Shown here one piece after another: positions 1 to 13,618 of a stretch of 64,000 bases of DNA. Source of the DNA: Anarhynchus alexandrinus (taxonomy: Eukaryota; Chordata; Aves; Charadriiformes; Charadriidae); NCBI GenBank assembly GCA_008711295.1, contig VUYV01000090.1:923331-987330 (forward strand). Reading direction: 5' to 3'. The translations under genes and the position numbers were made by a program. Under the pieces are notes generated by a model. It had not been told where the DNA came from and ran no database searches. It saw only the letters and a program-made list of their open reading frames with translations. Each line of letters opens with the position of its first letter. Within the stretch, counting starts at the first letter, position 1.

Positions 1-317
1 CTACACAATCTGAAAAAAAAAAGGTGTCTAATTTAAATAAGACAAATTTTTGTGCTACAGGTGAGTATTACGAAGCTCTAGTCTAACCTATTCAGTGCAG
101 GCTGCTGAACATTCATGCAACTTCATGTTGGATGAAGTCCAACAGCTTATGATTTAGATAAAACACGACCACAAAATCCTTGGTTGTTTGTACACAGAAA
201 GACATTAATTACAGTGAGAATAAAAGAAACAGCACAAAACAAACAACATTTAAGCACAGAGTAACTACTACAAGTCTATTTTCAAGAGACACAAAACTCA
301 CACAACAGATTTCTTAC

Positions 318-461
318 CATATGATGGAGATTCTCGGCCATCCTCTCTGTCAGTTTCTTTTTCTTTTTTTCTTCTGTGATGCCTGTGCCCACGATGCCTA
401 TGCCGTCGACGGCCTTGCTTTCCAAATGGGACGTGAACTCCAATATACACAGCTCTGTGGC
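318..461 (-). CDS. SLC4A7: SLC4A7 exon 3 (HRAVYIGVHVPF and His/Arg-rich segment)
   Basis: Exon of 144 nt between the acceptor AAAAG (AG at 463-462) and the donor GTAAGA at 317-312. The first two bases complete Ser from exon 2. Then come 47 codons starting HRAVYIGVHVPFGKQG, passing through a basic run rich in Arg and His (RRRHRHRGHRHHRRKK) and a charged ETDREDGRESPSY end, with one base left over (phase 1). In the family the next residues begin DTPSQRVQF, and a G start of the Asp codon fits. The HRAVYIGVHVPF block is shared by Na+-coupled bicarbonate transporters, and the GRESPSY ending favours SLC4A7. The mammalian exon, from memory, is one residue longer in the basic run. The polypyrimidine tract before the acceptor is weak (TTTTAAACTTTCTTG). 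The next exon lies outside the window. Confidence 0.96.
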
Positions 462-1480
462 CTTTTCAAGAAAGTTTAAAAGGAAACAATTAAACAAAAA
501 ACAACCTCCTGCCCAAATTTAGTGTCTTAGTCAAAAAGACTAAAGGAGTTTGACAAAAAGAACCCCAAAAGCACTTTGCAAAACTACCTTTAGTGAACTA
601 ATATTACCATTACCAACTCAGTAGTGAAACAAGTAATATAGAAACACAAGCTTGACCTGTAACACTGAAAGAAGTTACTTGATAAACACCAGGGCAAGGC
701 AGAGAAATTAAATGATACTCCTCTTGTTTGCAGGAATTGATATCAGGATAATCATTACAATGGCAAGATGTATTCTGCTAGTTCAGTTTATGAACTTCAT
801 TTAGAAATTACCTATTGTTTAGAGTCTGCAAGTTTTCTCTGCTTGAATGAACTGCCAATATTTCTTCAAGTAGCACGTGACACATCTAGGTGAACCTGAT
901 GTTCAACTATACCATTAATTTAGTACCCATTTAGGAGCGTAAAAGGAACTTATATTTGCAAGTGTATGCCAAAACATCAAACAACTTACAGAGAAGGCTG
1001 GGAGGGGGTGCGGGGTGTCTATTCTAGAATTTTTAAATAAATTTAAGTAGTGCAACCTCAAATTAATACATACTGCTCTTTAAAACATGTACTTTCAACA
1101 TCTTGTTTTTCCTGTGACCTTTCACATTAAAGCAATACTAACATCAACAACTTTGCAAAAGAAATCAATCAACAGATTGTTATGAACATATTAGTACCAT
1201 GTCTCCTGTAAGGGAGTTAGCATATACAATAACCTTTTCAATTCCTTTTTAAACAAACAATCTCAGGAAGAGATGCATTAACTATAAGCCTGGAGGTTAA
1301 CACTAGATACTTTGTTTCATACTGTAGAAGAGTTATTACAGAAAACTGACATTAACAAAAGGAAAAGGAAGTGGTTTTTCAGCTCTTAAAACAGATGCAA
1401 ATTCAGCAAATTTATAGAAGACAAGCAAGCCCTAGGACTTGTGACTGTACAAATTAATGCCTGTATATATGTGTGTATAG

Positions 1481-1501
1481 CACACACACACACACACACA
1501 C
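1481..1501. repeat. (CA)n microsatellite
   Basis: Twenty-one bases of uninterrupted CA repeat (10.5 units) in intron 2, preceded by a GT/TA-rich stretch (GTATATATGTGTGTATAG). Confidence 0.97.
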
Positions 1502-2263
1502 TAGATTAAGGATACTGAAAAATTCTGGTGATGGCAGAGCTTTAAAGAAATAAGAAGTGGTAGTGTGTCAAACTTGTTTTCCAAGAAAAGAATATCTAAG
1601 CCCAAAAAGATAAACAAAACTTTTATAAATCAGTATTTTTACAGTGCTACATGAGCAGAAAGACTAAGCAAAAATCAGGAATAATGGATGAGTAAGTTCA
1701 ACGTTTTAATTAATTTGGTCAAGATTCCTTTTCAAATTACAAGACCTGATTTTTGACAGACTTCCAACACCAGCTTTAATTAGAGTCGACTGATTGGCAC
1801 TACGACCAAATCTGAAATTAAGCATATTAAAAGCTATTTGTTTCCCTGTAAGAGTGGAAAACAGATTAATTTGTTGAAGCATTCATCAGTCCTATTTATA
1901 GAGAAAGACTTTTCTTTTGTGAGCTTCTTCCAACAAGAACATTCAGCCCCTGTTCAGGCAGCCTGCACAATGCAATTCCCAGAGAAATCAATGCAAATAT
2001 GACATCTAAACATAAATCAATGCACTTGATAGATAATATGACTAGGTACCATTAACAATGGACATGTTACTGATAACCTCGTGACACAATAATCTTATGT
2101 ATAGGGAAGACAAAAGTACTAGGTTCAAAAATAGCTGCATTACTCACCACATCCCACTCAAAGCTGCCACTCAAACCCACCACTCACTGCAAATGCCGTT
2201 ATCATCCCTCCTGGGATTTTTCTTTCATTTTATACATTCAATTAGCAAGTATTAAACTGTAGT

Positions 2264-2277
2264 TATATATATATATA
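2264..2277. repeat. Short (TA)n run
   Basis: Seven uninterrupted TA units in intron 2. Confidence 0.9.
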
Positions 2278-4740
2278 GATAAACAGTTTTATTCATCGTC
2301 AAAGTGTTTGATTTTTTGCAGGTACTATTTTTTCCTAAGAGAAACTCAATCATATTTCTAGTAATAAGAGCGGTTTATATTATCAGCTTTTTTTTTTTAA
2401 TATTCTTAGTAAGACTGTCTTAAGCATGCGTTTTGAGCATTGCTCAAACAAAACTTGCAGGTGATTACTTTCTAGAAAATTTCAGGCACCTGAAATTGTT
2501 CAAGATTCTGCTTCCTGAAAAATTAGGAGGACTTCCACATTTTGGTCTCTTGCTGTTCCCATAAATTAAGACAAAAATCCCACATTGCTTTCTTTACTAA
2601 AGAACAAACAAAAACCCCGTATCTTTTTTTTCAAGACCCTCCATCTTAAACAGTGCACCCTGCTATTGCAAAAATTAGCATTTGTAATAGTGTGATCATT
2701 TCCATAGTCAAAGACCATGTTGCTGCATGGAGGAGAGGTGAAACAAGGAAATGAGAAGTTTATCTCCTATTACAAAACTGCAGTCCGGTTGAATTTTTTT
2801 TTCAGTAGAAAAGTTTGGAGGAGACCAGGTATGTTGCAAGGGAACAGGTAAAAGCTAGGGAAAACCGAGCTGAAATAAGCAACAAACTGAAGGTGTCTTT
2901 AAACAACCTGCAACCATAGCAAATTGCTTTCCTACCCAAAATACATTGAATTCTCAGCTATCACTATGTCCAGGTGCCTCAGAGCTGCTTGAAGGCACAC
3001 CAAGTAGGCACTGCCAACTTAGTCCTCAACCTGAGCAGTCAGCCCACAATCTATGATATTATTTTCTACTCCAGAAGGGAACTTTCAAGGAAGTGCCTTC
3101 TTACTACCCTACCAGATTAAGGTATCGCAAAGACAGGGGAACACGCTAGCAGTGGGTTATCCTACCCTTCAGCCCACGCTGCCCAGAAGCGACTACTGTA
3201 TGAATAGCTATTTCATCATGTAGACACTGTCTTGCAGGCAAATGTAAAACAAGAATACCTTCCCCAAATCACTTCTGTATATGCAAAGTGATCAGACTGC
3301 TACACCTGCAGCTGAGTTTTGGGACTAACGTGAAATGCTGACGAGCAAGATGATTTTCAGCTATTATTAATTAAAAAGCGTCACAATCCAATGTAATTCT
3401 ATTAGAATGACTTCAAGAAAAAACTTGATGTTGAAAAAGAGCCTCTGAAATTATTTTTGTTTTCTTTTTCAAAGCAAGTGTGAGGGGTGGCAATACAATA
3501 GACTAACCAAGAAAAGTTTGGCTATTGCAAACAGCAGCTTATGAGTGCACAAGACTGTTCCTTAAGAAAGGGACCTTTTTTTAGTATCACGGACATTCAT
3601 AAACAAAGAAATCTCCACTACTACCTAGCAAATACAAAACTACTACTGTTGAGTATACTAGCATGATTACTCAAAAACACGTTGCAGGTATATGCAGCAA
3701 AACAAAAGTTGGACAAGCTTAACATTGATTCTAACTCTACGAAGTAAAGCACTAAGAAGCCCTCTGTCTGTGTTCCCTTAAGTTTCATTATTCAGATAGG
3801 AGCAATTAATGCTTGCAGATGGATAGATAAAAGATTTACTTACAAGCACAATTTACAAGGAAAAACAAAAACACATGGATTTTTCTTCCTTCATTCCCAA
3901 TGAATTGGGCAAAACAAACTTACAGTTCCTTTCACCCTGGCCAAAAACAAGCCAGAAAGGCAAGTAATATAAACACAATGTAGAAAAAGTTAACCCTAAA
4001 AAGGTCTGAATTCATATTGCTAGCATCAGTTTTATTTCTAAAAGGAATGCAATCTTTTACTTGAATATTGTTTTAAAAGCTTGAAAGGTACAATTATGTG
4101 ACCTTCAAAGCTTTATTCACACAAACATCTGTACCACAGTACCACTCTCAAGCAAAGCTTGTTATAGAATTACTTTAAACCAATAATCAATAGAATTAGT
4201 AGACTGCCCAATACTAAATTTAGTAATACAAAGCTCAAGAGATAATTGTTCATTTTAATCTAACATGACTTTATCCAAGCTTAGCTGTTCAAATCCATGA
4301 AGAGTATTTACTACTTAAGGTCCTTATCAGTATGAAACAAATTTAAATGTTAGGAGCTTGCTACATGTCTCCATCACATGGTTGGTCTTACTCCAAAAGT
4401 CAGTTTATAGCAAGTCCTAAAATTCCTGACAGAATAGAAAATGCTCTGTTTAAGTTCCCTGATTTCTTCCCAAAGCCCCTAAGAAAATGGTAATAGAAAA
4501 CTTCTAAAGTTCAAGAGATATCAAAAACACGTATCCAAAAACGCTCTGATGTGGCAACCCTGTAAGTACAATTACACAAAGAACCTTCTTTTTTCTAACC
4601 ATCAGTTCGCTAAATGCCTTTGAAGCTTCATACAAAGGACATTCTTCCACATGTTAAGAAGGGAAAGCGAAGAAAATCCAAGTTAATATCTATGTGAATT
4701 CTCAAATCCTGTTAGTTTGAAATCTGAACTGCAGAGATTA

Positions 4741-5042
4741 TATATTAATTATGGTTGTAAGGGACATCTGGAGGTGGGCTGTCTGGTCCAATTTTGCTCA
4801 AAGTATGGCCAACTTCAGCTTTGAAGTCATCTTCAGCCAAGCTTTGACTATCTGTAAGGACAGATACTCTACAGCCTCTCCGGGCAACCTATTCCAACAT
4901 GTAACAACATACTGCATGAAAAAAAATTTCCTACTATCTAATCAATACTTTCAGTAGTGCATCTTGTGTGTGCTACCCCTCACCCTTTCACTATGCACCT
5001 CCAACAAGAGTCTGACTCCATCTTCTCCATAGGCTCCCAACA
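4741..5042 (-). mobile_element. CR1 relic, 3' region, minus orientation
   Basis: About 300 bp of degraded CR1 3' region, read on the plus strand as its reverse complement. Recognisable blocks in order are GTAAGGGACATCTGGAGG, GTCTGGTCCAA, CTACAGCCTCTCCGGGCAAC followed by CTATTCCAACAT, the TTTCCTACTATCTAATCA-like segment and GAGTCTGACTCCATCTTC. These match the order of the same blocks in avian CR1 3' ends. It lies inside SLC4A7 intron 2 in the same orientation as the gene. Confidence 0.8.
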
Positions 5043-8000
5043 GTCTGCTGAAGACAAAAACTTCATGACAAGAATTACTATTTTTTCCAAAAATCTTCAA
5101 ATAGTAATCTGAAGATAGATGATTTATTTTACATGGGAGCCTTTATTTAATCAAATAATGTCATAATCTATCTTGTCCCAGCATCGAACTTTCCAGTATG
5201 GAAAAACTGGAGGATCTACAGGAGAGATGCTAATCCGTTCCTTAAGACCGTAAAATGGGGAAAAAAAGCAGCTGTTCAATATCTTCTAACTCACATCCCC
5301 AAACACATTACCCTAGTAGGAAGCATTTGAAATCTATCATCGTCTTGTGCCCTGACATTAATTCCCCTTACATCACAGAAAGTACTTGTACGCACAAAAA
5401 TAAGCTCAATGCAACTTGTTAGCACAACTTCTACCTTTTCTGTCACAGGTCTGCGCCAAAGATAGAAGCACACAAATAGGAAAAATAATCTTAGGTGGAT
5501 GAAAGAAGTAAAGAATGAGAACAAGAAAGTCTTTTCATGCCCCAAAAAAACTTGACAGCCCAAGGTCTTCTCTAAACATTCTCTGCTCTGGTGAAACTTA
5601 AGGAACAAGTAGAACTCCTCGTTTACACCCACCCACCCTTTTGTTTAAAGTTAATTTATTTATAGTGAAAATTCTGAAAAATTCACTCAAGTCAGTAATT
5701 CACTGAAAATACTACTACTATGCTAATTCTCTAATTTTCCAATTAAAAGATTCTGAAATATGCAATTAAACATACAATTTAATATTGATAGTGAAGTTCT
5801 CAGTGAGACACAAACTAATTATTTCAAAATAAACAGCAGTACTTTAGCTTATTTTATGAACTTCTCTCACACAAAACAGTCCCAAGAAACAAATTATTTT
5901 CTCAGGAATTAATGTAGTAAAAGTAAACATAAAATATTTTAATATAATCTTGTTCTTCCATGCATGACTTGACTATAAAAGAGCCCTATTATTACCAAGG
6001 ATTCTTTTTCTGCGCTTTGTTAGAAGAATTATGTGACAAAATTTATCTCTTGCTTTCAGAATAAAACACTTGAAATAAAATTTTATAACCAATTCTATAC
6101 AAAGGAGTAAAGAAAATTCTTTTATGGGACAGTTACATGCCATAGCCGGAGGCCAAAGGTTCTCCACAGTGCAGCATATTGTAGAATCTGTTAAACCTCC
6201 TGGGCTGTATTCTCAAATCTCCTGTTGCTTCTAGTAATTAAGTATATTGAGAATATGCTCTTAATACTAAAATACTTGGACAGATAAAATTGAGAAGAAG
6301 AATCCAAAAATCTAGTATGCATAGCATACGGTAAAGCAGCTCAGTAAGAGTGTTTTCTCACTACACAATGAAAGAAAGCATCATATTACGCTGACTGGCA
6401 GAAACAGTAAATGCCAGATTTCTCATTACACACAGAAGTGATTTTTTTTTTTCTGAGTTAAAACCAAATACGAGTTGGTAGTGGAAGTCATAAGAGAAAA
6501 ATGCACTGAATGTTTCTATTTTACACAATCAACAACATTCAAGAAGACGTTATCAGTAATTACATTAGACATGCAAGCAGTAACAGTAATAGGAAAAGCT
6601 TAGCGCCAGCTGACAGAGTTGCCCAGGGATTCTAGCACTGTACGTCCACCCCAAGTCTTTGTGGTCCACTGCCAGCACCGATCTCCCTCACCAGGGAAAG
6701 GAGCCAGCGCTCGGTACCTGTGGGAGGGGGACTAGCTGCCCTTGCATCGTACGTCCAAGTCAGACCATAGTTGGGCCTACGCTTTATCTGAGCTGAAGGT
6801 TCTTGGTCCACCCTGTCTCTGCAGCAGAACTCAGGAAAAAGGATACATACCTGAGGTAATTTCAAATAGTTGTTTCTGCTGGAGGGGAGGAAACCTAGAT
6901 ATATGCAATTCAAGCAAAAGTCCCATTAAGAACAAAGATTGGCCCTTCGTCCACTACTAAAGAAAACAACATTCTCAGCCCTTCACAGATGCCATGCCCT
7001 GTAAGGACATGAGGCTTCCACATTCGTATCACGCTGCATTTCAGAAGAAACATTTGCAGGAATGTTTTCCTGCTTCATCAATGGGCCACAAATACATTCT
7101 TATTACAAATTTGATCACCCCCCCACTCTTTTAAACTGCTGCACACATCTTTAAATGGATCAGCTTGCCCCCAAATGCATCTATTTCCTAGTATTTTAAG
7201 ATATTAAAAATATTACAGAGAGTATCTTGCCTCATGTAAGGGTTACGCTCTCTGAGAAAAACTCAAACTTTTACACATTCTTTATAAAATAAGAAATGTT
7301 CAGAAATAAAAACCTCACACCTTAAAAGCTTTAACTGCTGTGAAACATTAGCTTTCGGTGAATTGCAAACGGAAAAGTGTCATCCATTCATAAATACTTT
7401 TGACATCCATCAAGTCACAGGTTTAGCTATTTTTTAGAAAAACTGTTTTCAAAAGACATTAAAAATAGTAAGATAAATATTATCAAAAGCCATCAAGAAA
7501 CAATAGGCGGCAGAATCAAGTACAGTCTCCTATTTCTTCTACCTCATCTCAAAAATTTTAAATTTGAGCAATCTGGGGCCATCAAGTTCACGGCAAGTTT
7601 TAAGTTTCAATTGGTGCTGTTTGGTAAAACTTCAGTTTTATGGCCACACTACTTGAATAACAATTTTACATATGTTTCAGATTCTAAAACTGCAGTTAGT
7701 AACCTTTTTATAAAATTTCTGATGCAGTCAGAACAGAAATAGTACATAACGTTCACTCAGATAAAAGAAGTTTGAAAATAAAAAAAAAGAGTTAGGACAC
7801 AGTTCATATCATACACTTTTAAAAAGCATTGCATCCATCTTAGTCTATTTTACATTAAATATTTATTTTACATCTTTACGTAAAAGGCATTTGTTTTGAA
7901 TGGCATCCATTTTAAAAACAACTCTGTTTTAAGAGGAAATGCTAAAATTAGCATGGACATTTCCCAAAATGGATTTTAAAGATTTAAGTATAAGCAAAGT

Positions 8001-11000
8001 TATTGTCTGCTCCAGCTGGTCTCATGAACTCATTCAAGTTTAAATGCTGATTCACTTTGAAAAAAACATTACTAGAGGATAGACAATGTGATTAAACAGT
8101 TTTGTCTGTTTTGGAGGGTGAATATTAAATAATCTAACCTTACTTGTTAGAAATTGTGACAATTCAAGGATAGCATATTCAGTACTGCCTTCTACCTCTA
8201 CAGAAAAGGTAGCTGCATACTGACAAAAGTTATATTTTGCTGCATCACCTCCTTCAAAGATTATTTTCACTTAAGGTTCAGTATTTATATAAAGGTCCTC
8301 TACTTTAAATTGGCTACATAAGAAGGGAAGCTTAGATAAAATGAATGCTATGATTCCCTACACATGTATTGCAGTTCCCATGCAGAAATCACTGAAATTA
8401 ATGAGGTCTACACTTCCCATAAAGCAACACCTACATCGTACTCTTAAATAGATCTGTCATGACAAAAGCTGAGAATGTTTTCCTTACTGTAAAGCAGAAC
8501 AGAATACCAGATTTATGCATCATACACATACTATAAAACGTACTTTAAACAAAAATAAAATCAAAATAGTAATACTGTTGTTATTCTAATGAATGACTTA
8601 AAATATAGGCAAAAATGTTGACTTAAGTTTCAGTGTGAATACTACTAAGTCAGTCCCAACTCAGTCAGCAAGATTGTACAGTTGGGTAACATCTTATTTA
8701 GCAAGGTAAAACATCCTGTCAACAGCCATTCATCAACTGCGGTATGCAGAAGCGTTCTTTAGCTGTTGAGACCATTCCACAAATAAGAAATGAATAAGTG
8801 TCTCAAAGACACTCCTTAAGAAGATCTGTTTGTAGAAACTGAGTAATTTGCCTCAACAATGAGGACAACAGTGGTATCAAAACTGTGCGGGGGGGGCACT
8901 TTCGAGAGCATTTGTGTTAATAAGGATTTACCTTTGTGACAAACACCACAAATAATAAAATAAAATAAGTTGAAGACAATTATTCTCTCTACACAGAAGT
9001 CTGCATATTGCATAAATGAACAGGACAAGAAGTCCTACAGAACTTGCCTGTGGACTGAATAATGCAGGATTCCCACAGCAAAAAGGTATTATAACTAAAT
9101 TTTCAACACATGTGTGATGAAGGTGTAGCAATGCAGCCTAATTCCAAAATTCACTTAATCAAGATTACATTAAAAATTGTATGAGGAAAACATCCTCAGA
9201 TTTTGTGACTTATAGAGAAGCACTGAGCACAGATAACATTTATTTCTGAACTAAAAGGACAAAATAAATTATCCTGCACCAGGTAGCAGCACAACTGGTG
9301 CTTGTGAACATTTTGTTGATGTTGCATATGACTCAGAGTATGTCTCATATACCTGACTAGCTGTACTGTATCTGAATAGACATGTTTTTGCTTGCTCTCA
9401 GTTCAATGCAAACTAGGGAGCAGGCAAAATCTTTCCAGTTCTGGTATATCACTAGAGAGGATGGATGAAGGGTGGTCTGCAAAAATCATTAATGACCGTT
9501 CTAAATTATTTTTCACATTTTTCTACTTTTTGACCACACAAAAAGACACAACTTCATGAGAAATAGCATTTCAAAATTTCCTAATACTGAAACAATTTAT
9601 AACTACTCATAACACATTAAACTGCAAAACACTTGTAGAGCAAGTTTTCCACTTGGATATACAATATTCACTTCTTGAGGGGAAAATCTGCAGGATTATT
9701 TAACTACCTGTCCTTATCAACTAGGATTAACTGAAAAGCACAGCTGTTTTCTTAAAGGCAAAATAATGCTCTAAAGCATGAAGGTATCAGAGATAATAGG
9801 GTCACTTGAAATGTAAACACTACTTACACCTGCCACAGGATACTGTGAGAGTAGAGTAGCTATTAAATCATCTTAACTCTTGAAAGCTGCTTCCTGGATT
9901 TATGCCACAGAAAACTAGTCTACTGAGACACACACTCTTGACCTCAGATTTTTTCTGGAACAAGACTTCTGTTATGTGTAAACTCCTTATCTTTGCTATG
10001 CCTGTAACCGGTCTGCTAAGAATAACAGACTATATCCCTTTTTCTTTAAACTGTATCTAGTAAATGTGTCCCCACATCAAGGTGGAAAACAAACTACACA
10101 TTTAAAAAGATAGGCCCTGGTAATATCAAGCCAAACGTATTAACTCAGGTTTAAGAAAGCTTTCCTTGAACATGGTTCTTAACAGAAAATGCCTTTTACA
10201 AGATGGCATGAAATACCTCTGCCATTACTATTCTTGTCTTACTGCCAACTCCTGCCTTACTTTGTTATTACTCTCATTCATTGCAGCTCAAGGAGTCTGG
10301 CATCAAGTTAAGAACATTAGGTGCTCTTAAAAATGTTATTTTAAGATGTTATTCCCCTTTCTAGCTCTTCTGTAAACTGACATTTATTATTTCAAAAAAA
10401 AGCCTTACAGCTTCAGTAAAGAGCAGTACCTTTATTTAGTACACACACAGTCTGCCCACAATTACAGTTTACCATCTCTACCCATTTCTCTCTTAGAGGA
10501 AGAGAGTTACGAAACAAGTAGCCTGTGCCTAACCTTTCTAACCTAAACACTGTCACTCCGGATACGTACCACACTTTCCCAGCCACCATAAATAGAACGC
10601 AGAGCTTGGGAAGCCCTGACTCCAAGACCTGTTTTCCCCTTCAGCATCTGGCTCTCTTGCCATTAATATTTCGTCACAGAATTTCCAGAAAATAGAAGCG
10701 TCCAATACTGACAACACCAAGAAGCCTTTGTTTTCGTATTGGTAGCAAAATTATGCCTTCTACAGCATCAAACCAATAAACATTAATTTGTATGGGCTTT
10801 AAAGCAGTTAAATATCATCTGCCCGTGCTGGTTCTAGAAGGGTTGATGCTTCACATCATAGCTGAACTGAATTAACTGCTTGCTGCCTCTCCCTGAGAAT
10901 GAATCAACACACGCTTCTGGAAAGGTTCCAAATTCCTAGAAGTCCTTCTCAAGTCACCAGAAACACAGGTTCAAAGACTGGACTGAAACAGCTTCAGGTC

Positions 11001-13536
11001 TTAAAACTTAGAATACCTAAGCTTGCCTATAGGTCTTCCTAAGTCTACAAGAAAACATTCAGAAGTCGTTAATGAACAGTATTCGGAGGTTTTTTTTACT
11101 GCTTGCAGTCAACAATTCCATTTCTCCCCTTGTAAGATTTTAATAACAGAATTAAAAACAAAACCCATAAATCCTACACACCTACTTTAATCATAATAGC
11201 TTACAAATAATGATCTCAAAGAAACAGAGCTGTAAGTTCACATAAATTTATCCTCTAAAATACCCTGAATCTAAAGAATCTCTTTTGGTGAATCTCAGAG
11301 AAGATAACTGTATGAGTCAAACAACTGTACTACTTACATACCTTTCTCTTTTCTACAGGAAAGGAAAAACTTCTTGTTCTTTCTTCAGAACAGTCTCCAC
11401 TGATAAAAGTCAAAAATACATGCTGTCCCTCCCTTTCCCCATTCTACCATTAAAAAAAAAAGGATCCATTTTCTTACAAACATATAAGATACTACAAAAT
11501 ATCTGTAATCGCCAAAAATAATTCCTACTTATGTGTGAAAATGCGTGCCTATATGAAGTTTCAGGTATGTGATAATCCTGCTGGAATACAATTTTCTTGT
11601 CAGATACTTCTTATTAGTTAATTTGTTTAACCTCTGCATAGCCAGCCTTCTCTCACATTGAGACACTTACACTGGGTCACTCCAAAGAGAGTGAGAGATA
11701 GCCAAAGGAAAGGTAAGGCTGCATGGCTAAGAGCAAGGTGAGGACAGCGAGATCTCCTCATCTCTTCCTTTCAACATCTGTTACGTTGACTCAGTCGCTC
11801 ATGAAACAGAAGCCTTGGTTTCACCTTTAATTTATTCTTTGGCCATGGGTAAGACAGGAGTATTTTCCACAGTCAGCAATACAAGTGCTTAAATTGCTTC
11901 AAGCAGCCTGAACCCCCTGCCTTCCCACCCAGTATCTTGTGTAACTACAGCGCTGTACCAGCTGAAGCACTCCTGCAAACGTGCTACGAAAGAGACTGGG
12001 GAAGCGATCTGGCTGCATGTTCCCATATCATTCTTAGTGGTTGAGGCACTACAGCTGTTCCTGCTGCACAGCGCACTACTCCAGCTGAACGCCTGCTTCC
12101 CCTTAACCCCTGCCTTCCTGCAAAACACACAGACGATTCTTCTGGGTCATGTCCCAGGGAAAACCAAGAGAAGGAAACAAAGGAGGAGACAGCTTAAATC
12201 TGCACTGAAGATTTAACTGCAGAAACAGACACAGCAGTGGTTTCACCACAGCTCAACCCTATCTAAATTGGCATTGTTGCTGCCTCCACTGCTGCACCTC
12301 TCGGCCTCATATTCACACTGCCTTCCTCCACTCAGCACTGGCACACATCCATCTGTGTGGCAAATGGGTTTGGGGTGCTCAGCTGCTGAGATCTTTCTTA
12401 TTATTTTCCTTTGTCAGGACCGTTACATTTTCTGCTGGCTTAACATACTTAACCAGGCTTACGGTGCGGTCAGACAAACAAAAGTGTCAGTACAAGACGG
12501 AAAGCAGGAACAGCCTGAAGGGAACAGAGCAAGAGTACTTATGACTGCAACAGCAACAAACAACTTTAATCACTTTAAACTGTCTCTTGTTATACCACAG
12601 TATAAGAAAACGTGACAGCAACCTAAATCAACTTTTCTCAGCTAGGAACTGCTGCTATAATGGTTCTCTGGTGCTCTGAAGCAGTAAGAGTCAGCACTGT
12701 CAGGAAACACTACTTCGTGAATCTACTGATAGTCTTCTAGCATTTTGCAAATGTTAATTAAGCTTCAAAGCTCTCTATGGGAAAGGTGAAAAAATAAGAT
12801 TTTAACACTGGATCTCCCTAGCTTTTTCCTCTGGCTTCACTAAATAGCATCCGTGAATCTTCACCCCAATCTACTTCTTTTTTAAGTCAGTAAGAAATGG
12901 TATCTTAGATGAAGTACCTGATTTTGCATTTAGCTATATGAAACTAACTCTATGCCATTTTTGTTGCTAAATGTGGGATCCTGAGTGAAACAACGAAGAC
13001 TAACAGGATTCCATAATGCTTTAACTGACTGCAGATTGCAGAACGTATAGTTTACCATGGGAACTAGAAGAACTGTTACCTGTTCAGGCTTTCAGTATTT
13101 AAACTGCATGACCATACTCACAAGGATACTTAACTTTCAGAAAAAACATACATGTCCCTCATGGCCCCTGTTCACTAAGTTTTGATTCTGCAGAACTTGA
13201 CATTGTTCACGCTGGGAAATTACTTACCGACAGCAATTATTTTTTCAAACCTGCAGTCTCAGGAGCAAGCCTTTCTTGGAAAGCTTCATAAATTACATTT
13301 TTTTAATATTTTTTTCTGTGACAGATTTGAATAACAGTGAGTATTTATTAGCATGCACAGAGACAAAAAACAGCACAGGTCACCTGCTGTTCACTGGTTT
13401 TATTCCTAGAACTTCATGATGGCCATAAAATTCTAATTCCTTTTAGCAATACTGGTTGCACTTGAAGGGAAATAGATCTTTAATCCCACGGCAAAAAAAT
13501 GCATGTTAAGGAAACAGAAAACCACCACAAACTTAC

Positions 13537-13618
13537 TCTCTAGTTCTTCTTTCTCAAAGTTTGTATTGATAGTAGAGCTGATTTTGCCCATATCCACAAC
13601 GGCTTCTTCATCATGACC
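13537..13618 (-). CDS. SLC4A7: SLC4A7 common exon 2
   Basis: Exon of 82 nt with acceptor TTTCTTCAG immediately before it and donor GTAAGT at 13536-13531. It encodes 27 complete codons beginning GHDEEAVVDMGK and ending FEKEELE, plus one base of the next codon (phase 1), completed as Ser (AGC) by exon 3. The mammalian NBCn1 segment reads GPDEEAVVDLGKTSSTVNT then KFEKEELES, so most residues agree; visible differences are H for P at position 2, M for L in VVDLGK and I for V in SSTVN. Both alternative first exons splice to this exon, which makes it the start of the shared N-terminal cytosolic domain. This acidic segment lies before the structured core of the domain. The start is fixed by the AG acceptor and by phase-0 joining. 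Confidence 0.95.

Larger units (their letters stand above)
462..13536. other. SLC4A7 intron 2
   Basis: About 13.1 kb of AT-rich intron between exons 3 and 2. I recognise no coding exon. It contains a degraded minus-oriented CR1 relic (4741-5042), an (AC)n run (1481-1501), a short (TA)n run (2264-2277) and scattered A/T homopolymers. Two GC-richer patches stand out, at about 6600-6850 and 11890-12330, without an identifiable origin. Short open frames here have no family resemblance. Confidence 0.85.
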
